Assembly (NCBI GenBank): GCA_031459855.1 | Contig: JAVKHP010000001.1 | Span: forward strand, 2,057,078-2,121,077 | Reading direction: 5' to 3' | DNA length: 64,000 nucleotides | From: Armatimonadota bacterium | GTDB taxonomy: Bacteria > Sysuimicrobiota > Sysuimicrobiia > Sysuimicrobiales > Humicultoraceae | Shown here: one piece after another, positions 7,959 to 15,827 of the stretch | Numbering within the stretch: position 1 is the first letter of the stretch | Layout of the letters: each line of letters opens with the position of its first letter | Notes under the pieces: model-generated | What the model saw: the letters and a program-made list of their open reading frames with translations, nothing else | Database searches by the model: none | What the model was told of the DNA's origin: nothing | Position numbers and translations under genes: made by a program

Positions 7959-9278
7959 GTGGCCGGGGCCCGGCGAGGGCACCTGCCGATCGTGCTCGTG
8001 GCGCTGGCGGCGGCGCTGGCCGTCTACGCCGCGAGCCGCGCAGTGGCGGACCGGCGCGCGGCGAACGCGCCGTACGTCGAGGGCTCGGGCACGATCGAGG
8101 CCACGCAGGTGCAGATCGCGGCCAGGATCGCCGGCCGCGTACGCGACGTCACCGTCGACGCCGGGGACGCCGTCCGCGCCGGGCAGGTGCTGGTCCGCCT
8201 CGATGCGGCCGAGCTGGACGCCCAGGTAGCGCAAGCGGATGCCGGCGTGGCCGCGGCGCGCACGCGGCTCGCGCAGGCGCAGGCGGCGCTGCGCGCCCAG
8301 CGTACGCAGACCGCGGCCGCGCTGGCCCAGGCCGAGGCTGCCGTGCAGGCCGCAGCCGCCCGGGTGGGCCAGGCCCGCGAGGCATTGCGGCTCCAGGAAG
8401 ACCAGGCGCGTCAGCAGGTCGCACAGGCACAGGCTGCCGTGGCGGCGGCCGAGGCCGCGCGCCAGGCGGCCCGTGCCGCGCGCGACGCCGTGCGCGCGAA
8501 CCTCGAGAAGGCCCGACGAGACCTGGTTCGGGCGCAGGCGCTCTTCCGCGAGGGCGCAGTCGCCGCCCAGGCCGTGGACGCGGCCCGGGCGGCGGTCGAC
8601 GCCCTTGCGGCGCAGGAGGCCGCCGCAGCCGCGCAGGAAGCGGCGGCGGCGCAGCAGGTCGAGCAGGCCCGCGCGGCGCTGGCGCTGGCCGAGGCCGCCC
8701 GGCGCCAGGTGGCCATCCGTCGCCAGGACCTGGCAGCGGCGCTGGCCCAGCGGGAGCAGGCCGATGCTGCAGCGGCGAGCGCCCGCGCCGGCCGTGACCT
8801 CGTGGCCCAGCGCCAGGAGGAGGTGGCGGCCGCGGCGGCGGCGGTCGCCAGCGCCGAGGCCGCGCTGCGGCACGCGCTGGCCCTGCGGGCCAACACCGTG
8901 CTGCGCTCGCCCATCGACGGCGTGGTGCTGGCGCGGACGGTAGAGCCAGGCGAGGTGGTCGGCGCGGGCATCCCCCTGCTCACCGTGGCCGACCTGCGCC
9001 GCGTGTGGCTGCGCGTCTTCGTGCCGGAAGCGCAACTCGGCCGGTTGCGGCCCGGTGCCCCGGCGCAGGTCTTCGTGGACGCGTTCCCCGGACGGCCGTT
9101 CCCGGGCACCGTCACCGAGATCGCCAGCCAGGCGGAGTTCACGCCCCGCAACGTGCAGACCCGTGAGGAGCGGGTGAAGCTGGTCTTCAGCGTGCGCATC
9201 ACGCTGGAGAACCCCGCCGGGCTGCTCAAGCCCGGCATGCCCGCCGATGCCCGGATCACACTGGCCGGGCCGCCATAG
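7959..9278 (+). CDS. HlyD/YbhG-type membrane fusion protein
   Basis: This is the periplasmic adaptor that joins the ABC exporter to the TolC channel. The 439-aa product has an N-terminal anchor helix (residues about 8-27, LPIVLVALAAALAVYAA). The first half of a lipoyl/barrel-sandwich domain follows (GRVRDVTVDAGDAVRAGQVL). A very long Ala/Gln-rich coiled coil runs from about residue 75 to 300. The second lipoyl half (LRSPIDGVVLARTVEPGEVV) and a beta-barrel (FVPEAQLGRLRPGAPAQVFV) end the protein. The coiled coil is longer than in many RND adaptors, as expected for ABC-2 (YbhG/MacA-like) partners. It starts with GTG 10 bases after tolC and overlaps the next gene by one base. Confidence 0.92.
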   Translation: MAGARRGHLPIVLVALAAALAVYAASRAVADRRAANAPYVEGSGTIEATQVQIAARIAGRVRDVTVDAGDAVRAGQVLVRLDAAELDAQVAQADAGVAAARTRLAQAQAALRAQRTQTAAALAQAEAAVQAAAARVGQAREALRLQEDQARQQVAQAQAAVAAAEAARQAARAARDAVRANLEKARRDLVRAQALFREGAVAAQAVDAARAAVDALAAQEAAAAAQEAAAAQQVEQARAALALAEAARRQVAIRRQDLAAALAQREQADAAAASARAGRDLVAQRQEEVAAAAAAVASAEAALRHALALRANTVLRSPIDGVVLARTVEPGEVVGAGIPLLTVADLRRVWLRVFVPEAQLGRLRPGAPAQVFVDAFPGRPFPGTVTEIASQAEFTPRNVQTREERVKLVFSVRITLENPAGLLKPGMPADARITLAGPP

Positions 9279-10270
9279 TGGGGCACCTGACCGCAGCTCG
9301 TGTTCCGGCGTCTGGCGGCGGCCCGGTGCCACCGGCCGTCGAGGCGCAAGGGCTGACGCGGGTCTTCGGTACCGTGACGGCCGTGGCGGGGCTCGACCTG
9401 CAGGTGTCCGCGGGCGAGGTGTTCGGGCTGGTGGGTCCCGACGGCGCGGGCAAGACGACCTTCTTCCGGATGCTGGCCGGCGTGCTCGACCCCACCGCAG
9501 GGCGCATCCGGATTGCGGGGTGTGACCTCGCCACAGCGCCCGAGGTCGCGCGGTCCCAGCTGGGGTACATGCCCCAGGCGTTCGCGCTCTACCGCGACCT
9601 CAGCGTCGTCGAGAACCTCCGCTTCTTCGCCGAGGCCTACCAGGTGCCCCCACGCGCCATGGCCGCCCGCTTCCAGCGACTCCTGGCCTTCGCACGGCTG
9701 GAACCGTTCGCGGACACGCTGGTCGAACACCTCTCCGGCGGCATGAAGCAGAAGCTGGCGCTGGCCTGCGCGCTCCTCCACGAGCCCCAGGTGCTCGTGC
9801 TGGACGAGCCGACGACCGGCGTCGACCCCGTGTCGCGCCGCGAGTTCTGGGACCTGCTCTACGACCTGAACCGGCGCGGCGCCACCGTACTGGTCGCGAC
9901 GCCCTACATGGACGAGGCCGAGCGGTGCACGCGCATCGGCCTCCTCTACGGCGGACGGCTGCTCGCCGTCGATACCCCCGACGCCCTGAAGGCGCAGGTC
10001 GCTGGCGAGCTCCTCGAGGTGCGGGCCGAACCGCGGCGGCGGGCGCTGGCCGTGGCCCGCGCGCTGCCGGAGGTCCGCACCGGCAGCATCTTCGGCGACG
10101 CGCTGCACCTGACGGTTCCCGACGCCGCCAGGGCGGCACCGCGCGTCCGGGCGGCGCTCGAGGCCCAGGGCATCGCCGTGGCAGCGGTGGCGCCAGCAGC
10201 CCCGTCGTTGGAGGACGCCTTCATCGCGCTCCTGGCCGCTGCGCCCGCCGGGCCGGACGGCCACTCGTGA
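9278..10270 (+). CDS. ABC-2 exporter ATPase, first (degenerate H-loop)
   Basis: The 330-aa product is a nucleotide-binding domain for the efflux operon. It has Walker A (GPDGAGKTTFFRML), Q-loop region (GYMPQAF), signature LSGGMKQK and Walker B VLVLDEPTTGVDP. The H-loop, normally TTHYMDEAE, reads ATPYMDEAE here, so the switch histidine is proline. The following gene is a second ATPase with intact motifs. Together they match the two halves of E. coli YbhF, here as separate polypeptides. The GTG start overlaps the TAG of the adaptor gene by one base. Confidence 0.92.
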   Translation: MGHLTAARVPASGGGPVPPAVEAQGLTRVFGTVTAVAGLDLQVSAGEVFGLVGPDGAGKTTFFRMLAGVLDPTAGRIRIAGCDLATAPEVARSQLGYMPQAFALYRDLSVVENLRFFAEAYQVPPRAMAARFQRLLAFARLEPFADTLVEHLSGGMKQKLALACALLHEPQVLVLDEPTTGVDPVSRREFWDLLYDLNRRGATVLVATPYMDEAERCTRIGLLYGGRLLAVDTPDALKAQVAGELLEVRAEPRRRALAVARALPEVRTGSIFGDALHLTVPDAARAAPRVRAALEAQGIAVAAVAPAAPSLEDAFIALLAAAPAGPDGHS

Positions 10271-10289
10271 GACCGTGCGTTCCCGGCCT

Positions 10290-11309
10290 ATGAGCGAGCC
10301 GGCCGTCGTCGCCCGGGGGTTGACCAAACAATTCGGGGCCTTCGTCGCCGTGGACCACATCGACCTGGAGATCCGACGGGGCGAGGTGTTCGGCTTCCTG
10401 GGTCCCAACGGCGCGGGCAAGTCCACCACGATCCGCATGCTGTGCGGGCTCCTCGATCGCTCCGCGGGGGAGGTGCAGGTGCTGGGGTACGATCCGGCCC
10501 GCGAGCCCGAGCGACTGCGGCCCCGCATCGGCTACATGAGCCAGCGGGCGAGCCTCTACGGCGACCTGACCGTCGTCGAGCAGCTGGAGTTCTACGCGCG
10601 CGTCTACGGGCTGGACTCCGCGACGCGACGCCGCAAGGTGCGCGACTGGATCGCCATGGCGGGACTGGCCGGCCGCGAGCGCGACCTGGTGGCCACCCTC
10701 TCGGGCGGCTGGCGGCAGCGGCTGGCCATGGGCTGCGCCATCCTCCACCGGCCCGAGCTGCTGCTGTTGGACGAGCCCACCGCGGGCGTGGACCCGCTGT
10801 CCCGCCGGCAGTTCTGGGACCTGATCTACCGGTTCGCGGAGGACGGGACGACGGTCATGGTCACCACGCACTACATGGACGAGGCCGAGCACTGCGACCG
10901 GCTGGCCTTCATCCACGGCGGCCGCATCGTGGCCCAGGGCGCGCCGGCCGAGCTGAAGCGACGGCACCTACCCGGCGCGCTGCTGCGGGTCGAGGCCGAC
11001 CCCTGGGCGCGCGCCCTCGACGTCGTGCGCACCTCCCCGCTCGTCACGGATGCCGCGCTCTACGGCACCGCGATCCACGCGCTGGTGGCCGACCCCCACC
11101 GGGCCGCGCCGGCCCTGGCCGACGCCCTGGCCGCGGCCGGGGTGCGCGTGCGCGCGGTCGCACCACGCGCGCCCGCCCTGGAGGATGTCTTCGTGGCCCT
11201 GGTAGCGGGCCGGCACACCGAGGCAGCGGCCGGGCCGCAGGCCGCGGGGCAGGACCACAGGACGGCCCCGCCCCGTCCCGCCGGGCAGCGATCGGAGGGC
11301 GCGCGGTGA
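10290..11309 (+). CDS. ABC-2 exporter ATPase, second (intact)
   Basis: This ATPase (339 aa from the ATG) has all catalytic motifs: GPNGAGKSTTIRML, GYMSQRASLYGDLTV, LSGGWRQRLAMG, LLLLDEPTAGVDPLSRRQF and the H-loop VTTHYMDEAEH. It resembles the C-terminal half of YbhF-type tandem ATPases and probably pairs with the preceding degenerate ATPase as a heterodimer. A GTG at 10275 is also in frame; I prefer ATG 10290 because the N-terminus then matches the family (MSEPAVVARGLTKQFG). Its stop overlaps the permease GTG. Confidence 0.92.
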   Translation: MSEPAVVARGLTKQFGAFVAVDHIDLEIRRGEVFGFLGPNGAGKSTTIRMLCGLLDRSAGEVQVLGYDPAREPERLRPRIGYMSQRASLYGDLTVVEQLEFYARVYGLDSATRRRKVRDWIAMAGLAGRERDLVATLSGGWRQRLAMGCAILHRPELLLLDEPTAGVDPLSRRQFWDLIYRFAEDGTTVMVTTHYMDEAEHCDRLAFIHGGRIVAQGAPAELKRRHLPGALLRVEADPWARALDVVRTSPLVTDAALYGTAIHALVADPHRAAPALADALAAAGVRVRAVAPRAPALEDVFVALVAGRHTEAAAGPQAAGQDHRTAPPRPAGQRSEGAR

Positions 11310-12424
11310 CCCGGCGGTTGGGGGCCATCGTCATGAAGGAGTTCATCCAGCTCGTGCGCGACCGGCGCACGCTGGCCATGGCGCTGCTGCTGCCCGTGAT
11401 CCAGCTGCTGCTGTTCGGGTACGCCATCACCACCGACGTCCAGCACCTGCCCGCGGCGGTCGTGGACCACTCGCGGACCCCCGAGAGCCGGGCGCTGCTG
11501 CAGCGGTTCGCGAACACCCGGTACTACGCGCTGCGCTACCACCTCGACCGGCTCGCCGACGCCGAGGTGCTGGTGCAGCGGGGGCGGGCCCGGGTGATCA
11601 TCGTCGTGCCGCCCGACTTCGCGGTGCGCCTGCGGCGCGGGCTGGGCGCCTCCGTGCAGGTCATCGTAGACGCGTCCGATCCGCTGGTGGCCAGCAGCGC
11701 GCTGGGCGCCGCCGAAGCCCTGGGTCGGGTGGCGTCGCTGGAGATCGTCGGCCGCCAGCTGGGCGGGCGCGGGCTCCAGGCGCCCATCGAGGTGCGGACC
11801 CGCGCCTGGTACAACCCCGACCTGCGCAGCACGTACTTCATGGTACCCGGCCTGCTGGCGGTGGTGCTGCAGAACATCACCCTGAGCCTCACGGCCATCG
11901 CCATCGTGCGCGAGCGGGAGCTCGGCACCATCGAGCAGCTGGTGGTGACGCCCATCCGCCGCGGCGAGCTGATGCTGGGGAAGATCCTGCCCTACGTGGT
12001 CGTCGGGTACGCCGACATCACGCTGGCGCTGCTGATCGCCGCCTTCTGGTTCCAGGTGCCGATCCGTGGCAGCCTGGCCCTGCTCTACCTGGTGACGTTC
12101 TTCTTCTACTTCTCGAGCCTGGGCCTCGGGATCTTCGTCTCCACGGTCTCGCGCACCCAGCGCCAGGCGATGCAGGCGTCGTTCTTCGTCCTGCTGCCCA
12201 CGCTCATCATCTCGGGGTTCATGTTCCCGCGGGAGGGCATGCCCCCGTTCCTGCAGTGGCTCTCCTTCGGGTTGCCCATCACGTACTTCCTGGTGATCGT
12301 GCGCGGGGTGATCCTCAAGGGCGCGGGGCTGGCGGACCTGTGGGACCAGATCCTCCCCATGGCCGCCCTGGGCGTGCTCTTCTTCATGGTGAGCGTGGCT
12401 CGCTTCCAGAAGAAACTCGACTGA
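11306..12424 (+). CDS. ABC-2 type permease (YbhS/YhhJ-like)
   Basis: The 372-aa inner-membrane protein has an N-terminal helix (AMALLLPVIQLLLFGYAI), a large periplasmic domain of about 150 residues, then five C-terminal helices. The ABC-2 motif region IVRERELGTIEQLVVTPIRR lies between the first two of these. This is the ABC2_membrane_3 architecture. Only one permease gene is present, whereas E. coli ybhFSR has two, so a homodimer is expected. The GTG at 11306 overlaps the ATPase stop (GTGA). Confidence 0.92.
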   Translation: MTRRLGAIVMKEFIQLVRDRRTLAMALLLPVIQLLLFGYAITTDVQHLPAAVVDHSRTPESRALLQRFANTRYYALRYHLDRLADAEVLVQRGRARVIIVVPPDFAVRLRRGLGASVQVIVDASDPLVASSALGAAEALGRVASLEIVGRQLGGRGLQAPIEVRTRAWYNPDLRSTYFMVPGLLAVVLQNITLSLTAIAIVRERELGTIEQLVVTPIRRGELMLGKILPYVVVGYADITLALLIAAFWFQVPIRGSLALLYLVTFFFYFSSLGLGIFVSTVSRTQRQAMQASFFVLLPTLIISGFMFPREGMPPFLQWLSFGLPITYFLVIVRGVILKGAGLADLWDQILPMAALGVLFFMVSVARFQKKLD

Positions 12425-12453
12425 GCCGCTCCGGACCCTTGCGCCCGCGGCGC

Positions 12454-12478
12454 GGCCCCGGGCCCCAGGCCCGGGGCC
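12454..12478 (+). terminator. GC-only hairpin after the efflux operon
   Basis: Positions 12454-12464 (GGCCCCGGGCC) and 12468-12478 form a perfect 11-bp stem with a 3-nt loop, 30 bases after the permease stop. No T-tract follows, so it may act with Rho or as an RNA 3'-end stabiliser. Confidence 0.5.
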
Positions 12479-12488
12479 AGGGGCCCAA

Positions 12489-12590
12489 CCGGGATCGCCA
12501 TGCGACGCCCTGGGTCGATGATGAAGGTCCCCGCGCCGTCATCATGGGGGACGCGAAGGCCCGGCCGGATCGCCGTGCGACGCCCCGGTC
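12489..12590. repeat. Imperfect direct repeat, two copies in intergenic DNA
   Basis: A 26-28-bp sequence containing GGATCGCC(A/G)TGCGACGCCC occurs at 12489-12516 and 12565-12590. Between them an inverted ATGATGA/TCATCAT pair can form a small stem. The second copy runs into the stop codon of the minus-strand gene ending at 12589. Its role is unknown. Confidence 0.5.
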
Positions 12591-13041
12591 AGATGCGGAT
12601 GTCCACGATGGCCGAGACGCCCACGCCGGGCACGCGCCGGAACGCCTCCCACGGTTTCAGGTTGTCGACGGGCACGTAGGCCTTGATGCGAAACGCCGTC
12701 TGGAAGTCGGCTTCGAGCAGGGCCACGGCCTGGACGCGATTGACCGCCGCGGCCGGCCCCGAGACCTGTGCCGCCCCGATGTAGGCGCCGCCCGGGTTGC
12801 CCACGCCGATGGCGAGGCTCAGGATGGGCACCACCTTCGTCTGCTGGCGCACGGCGACGCCGCGGTTCTGCAGCAGGTCGTTGATGAAGTTGTTGATCTG
12901 CGGCGCGAACTGCCGTACGGCGTACCCGATGCCCAGGGTCTTGATGATGCCAAAGAGGTCCTGGGCGTAGGCGCCGGCGGTGACGCCGGTCGCAACCAGG
13001 ACGACGGCCACACAGACTGCGACGAACCGGGTGCTGCGCAT
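12589..13041 (-). CDS. Small exported protein of unknown function
   Basis: I do not recognise a family. The 150-aa product has a clear Sec signal peptide (FVAVCVAVVLVATGVTAGAYAQ) followed by about 125 residues with an amphipathic helical start and a beta-rich, Gly/Ala-containing second half. The ATG at 13041 sits behind GGGAGGGAGA, a strong ribosome site. It is 24 bases downstream of the DUF72 gene and probably co-transcribed with it. It lacks cysteines in the mature part. Confidence 0.75.
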   Translation of the reverse strand: MRSTRFVAVCVAVVLVATGVTAGAYAQDLFGIIKTLGIGYAVRQFAPQINNFINDLLQNRGVAVRQQTKVVPILSLAIGVGNPGGAYIGAAQVSGPAAAVNRVQAVALLEADFQTAFRIKAYVPVDNLKPWEAFRRVPGVGVSAIVDIRI

Positions 13042-13065
13042 CTCTCCCTCCCGTATCATCAGGAC

Positions 13066-13929
13066 CTACCGGAGCGGCGTACCCTTCCGGGCTCCTCTAC
13101 GCACCCTGCCGCCTTTCGGTTCCCTTGTATGGTGCCCGGGCGCGCCCGCCGGTGCCGGGCGTGGCGGCCCGCCGCCACCGCCGGTGCTGTCGGTGCCGGC
13201 AGACCCGCCGGCGGTACCCCGCATCTGTGCGACACGGCGGGCCAGCGCCTGCGCGTAGGCCGGCGCCGGTGCCCCGTCCTCGTGGGTGAAGTAGGCGTAG
13301 ACGTCCCTGCCCTGGGCGAGCAGGTCGACCACCCGCGCTGCCCAGGCGGCCATCGCGTCGTCACCATAGCCGGACCGGTGGAGGCGCAGGTACGCGAACG
13401 GTCCGACGAAGCGCAGCACCGGCGGGTCGTCGTCGGCCTCCATGACGACCAGCGCGGCCTGCGCGTCGTCGAGCGCCGTGTAGACCTCGTCCGTGTGCCA
13501 CGACGCGTGGCGGAACTCCACGGCCAGCGCCATGGGCGGGAAGAGCGCCAGGAACGCGCGCAACAGCGGCAGGTCGCGCCGCAGCGACGGCGGGAGCTGC
13601 ACCAGCAGCGGGCCCAGCCGATCGTCGAGCCATCGGGCGCGCTCCAGCTGCACGCTCACCAGCTCGTCCACGTCGCGCAGCCGCTTGAGGTGCGTGATGG
13701 TGCGGTGGACCTTGACGGCGAAGCGGAAGCCGGGGGGCGTGGCGAGGCGCCAGGCGTCCACCTGCGCGCGGCGCGGGAACCGGTAGAAGGTGGTGTTGAG
13801 TTCGACCGTGGGGAAGGCGCGGCTGTAGAACGCCAGCATCTGGTCGGCGGGGAGGTCGGCCGGGTAGAACGTCCCGCGCCACTCGGGGTAGCTGAACCCC
13901 GACGTGCCGGCGTAGAGAGCGCGGCTCAT
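13066..13929 (-). CDS. DUF72 (YecE-like) TIM-barrel protein
   Basis: The 287-aa product starts with the family hallmark YAGTSGFSYPEWRGTFYP. It continues with AFPTVELNTTFYRFP, FAVKVHRTITHLKRL, LVQLPPSLRRD, AVEFRHASWH and a C-terminal YAYFTHEDGAPAPAYAQAL. DUF72 proteins adopt a TIM barrel with a probable metal site; their reaction is unproven. The last 35 residues are Gly/Pro-rich and probably disordered. Confidence 0.9.
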   Translation of the reverse strand: MSRALYAGTSGFSYPEWRGTFYPADLPADQMLAFYSRAFPTVELNTTFYRFPRRAQVDAWRLATPPGFRFAVKVHRTITHLKRLRDVDELVSVQLERARWLDDRLGPLLVQLPPSLRRDLPLLRAFLALFPPMALAVEFRHASWHTDEVYTALDDAQAALVVMEADDDPPVLRFVGPFAYLRLHRSGYGDDAMAAWAARVVDLLAQGRDVYAYFTHEDGAPAPAYAQALARRVAQMRGTAGGSAGTDSTGGGGGPPRPAPAGAPGHHTREPKGGRVRRGARKGTPLR

Positions 13930-14041
13930 GAAAACGCCCGTACCCGCACCTCACGGTCTCCGGCATGCGGGGTGTCCGGGCCTCCGCGGCGCACGCCCCT
14001 GGGTGCGCGCCATGCGGGGCACGGTCTGTACGGGCGACGCG

Positions 14042-15424
14042 TCATGTCTGCGGCCGCACCCACTGGCCCCAGCCTGGCTCGCCGACCACCTGGCCGTCGC
14101 GCATCACCACGCGCCCGCGCACGAGCGTAGCCACCGGCCGGCCGCGCAGGCGGAGTCCGTCGTAGAGCAGGGCCACGTCGCGGGCCTTCGTGTAGAGGGT
14201 GCGGTGGTCGTGCACCCACTCCGCCTGCAGGTCGACCAGCACGACGTCGGCGTCGGCGCCTGGGACCAGGGCGCCCTTGCGCGGCCACAGGCGGAACAGC
14301 CGGGCGGGGTTCTCGCTGGTGAGGCGCACCAGGCGCGGCAGGTCCAGCTGGCCGCGCGCGACGGCGGTCAGCAGCAGCGGCGCGAACTCCTCCAGCCCCG
14401 GCAGGCCGGCCGCGGCGCCCCAGATGTCGTCGACGTAGGGCGCCTTCTCCTCGGGCAGGTAGGGCGCGTGATCGGTGCCCAGCACGTCGATCACCCCGCT
14501 GCGGACGGCCTCCCACAGGCGCTGCTGCGTCTCCAGCGGCCGCAGCGGCGGGTTGCACTTCGCAAACGGGCCCCACTGGGCCAGGGCGTCGTCGGTGAAC
14601 ATGAGGTAGTGCGCGCACGTCTCGGCGGTCACCGGCAGGCCTGCCTCCTTGGCCCGCGCCACCCACGCCGCGGCGGTGGCCGTGCTGAGGTGCACGACCT
14701 GCAGGCGCGCGCCGGTGGCCTGCGCCAGGGCGATGCACTGGGCGACGGACGCCACCTCCGCCGCCTCGGGCCGGGCCAGGGCGTGCGCACGGCCGTCGTG
14801 GCGCCCCGCGGCACGCACGGCCGCCTCGGCCACATCGAGGATCTGCTGGTCCTCGGCGTGCACGGCGTGCAGCAGCCCCGTGCGCGCGGTCCGCTCCATG
14901 ACCCGCAGCATCTGCCCGGCGTCGGGGCAGCAGATGCCGGTGAACTCGTGCTCGCGGCCGGCCGGCGCGCGGGTGCGGAAGGTCTTGAAGGCCACGGCGC
15001 CCGCGGCGGCCATGGCCTCGAGCTCGTCGAGGTTGTCGCCGCTGGCAGCGCCGTAGAGGGCGAAGTCCACGATCGAGCGGGGTTGCACGTGCGCCGCCCG
15101 CGCCTGCAGGAGCGCCGCGCTGTGCACGGGCGGGATCGCCAGGGGCATCTCCAGGATGGTCGTGATGCCCCCCGCCGCCGCGGCACGGGTGCCCGACAGC
15201 CAGTCCTCGCGCTCGGTCCGCCCCGGGTCGCGCAGGTGCACGTGCGTGTCGATGATGCCCGGCAGCACGTGCAGGCCCGTGGCGTCCAGGACCTCGCGGG
15301 CTTCGGGCATGGCGTCGTCGCGATCGACGGCGACGATGCGCCCGTCGGCGATGGCGACCGCGCCGCGGCGCGCACCCGCCGCGGTGACCAGCGTGCCCCC
15401 GCGAATGACCAGGTCGGCGATCAT
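14042..15424 (-). CDS. Dihydroorotase/allantoinase-type amidohydrolase
   Basis: The 460-aa product belongs to the cyclic amidohydrolases that open hydantoin, allantoin or dihydroorotate rings. Metal-site motifs are all present: DTHVHLRDPGR near residue 58, the carboxylated lysine in AVAFKTFRTR near residue 150, HAEDQ, VVHLST, ETCAHYL and the aspartate in LGTDHAPY. It has the length of AllB and hydantoinases. The KTF context is closer to allantoinase/hydantoinase than to PyrC of pyrimidine operons, and no pyr genes are nearby. The exact ring substrate is uncertain. It is divergent from the tRNA-fMet gene. Confidence 0.85.
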   Translation of the reverse strand: MIADLVIRGGTLVTAAGARRGAVAIADGRIVAVDRDDAMPEAREVLDATGLHVLPGIIDTHVHLRDPGRTEREDWLSGTRAAAAGGITTILEMPLAIPPVHSAALLQARAAHVQPRSIVDFALYGAASGDNLDELEAMAAAGAVAFKTFRTRAPAGREHEFTGICCPDAGQMLRVMERTARTGLLHAVHAEDQQILDVAEAAVRAAGRHDGRAHALARPEAAEVASVAQCIALAQATGARLQVVHLSTATAAAWVARAKEAGLPVTAETCAHYLMFTDDALAQWGPFAKCNPPLRPLETQQRLWEAVRSGVIDVLGTDHAPYLPEEKAPYVDDIWGAAAGLPGLEEFAPLLLTAVARGQLDLPRLVRLTSENPARLFRLWPRKGALVPGADADVVLVDLQAEWVHDHRTLYTKARDVALLYDGLRLRGRPVATLVRGRVVMRDGQVVGEPGWGQWVRPQT

Positions 15425-15537
15425 GGCAGGGATCGCCTTCGTCGCGCGGTCGTCCGCGTCCTACCGCCGACCTCCCGGGGGCGGTGCCCGGTGTCCGAGG
15501 CGTCGAGGACGGGCGCAGGTGCACCGCCATGCGCGCG

Positions 15538-15567
15538 TTGACACCGCTGCGGCGGGTTGGCTATCAT
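15538..15567 (+). promoter_or_regulatory. Strong sigma-70-type promoter of tRNA-fMet copy 1
   Basis: A perfect -35 TTGACA (15538-15543), an 18-bp spacer and a -10 TATCAT (15562-15567) precede the mature tRNA 5' end at 15579. Transcription would begin only a few bases before the tRNA. Confidence 0.85.
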
Positions 15568-15578
15568 AGGTGGTGCGA

Positions 15579-15655
<77 letters not shown>

Positions 15656-15660
15656 AGCGC

Positions 15661-15697
15661 GACGCCCGAAGCTCTTCCCCCCTGCGCTTCGGGCGTC
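15661..15697 (+). terminator. Terminator of tRNA-fMet copy 1
   Basis: A perfect 12-bp stem (GACGCCCGAAGC, 15661-15672, with 15686-15697) and 13-nt loop start five bases after the tRNA CCA, followed by the T-rich ATCTCTTC. Confidence 0.8.
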
Positions 15698-15827
15698 GAT
15701 CTCTTCGGTGGCCGGCTAGTCCGTCAGGCCAGGGAGCGCCAGTGCGACCCGTGTGGGAGGAGGAGTCCTCTCCTCCAGCGCGAAGGCTCACCCACTTTTG
15801 CTACCTGCGGTGCAGGCGGGTGCGCCA

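Noticed and set aside
8411-10528. 705-aa minus-strand open frame across the efflux operon
   Set aside because: Antisense to the clearly coding adaptor and ATPase genes; low complexity with no recognisable motif.
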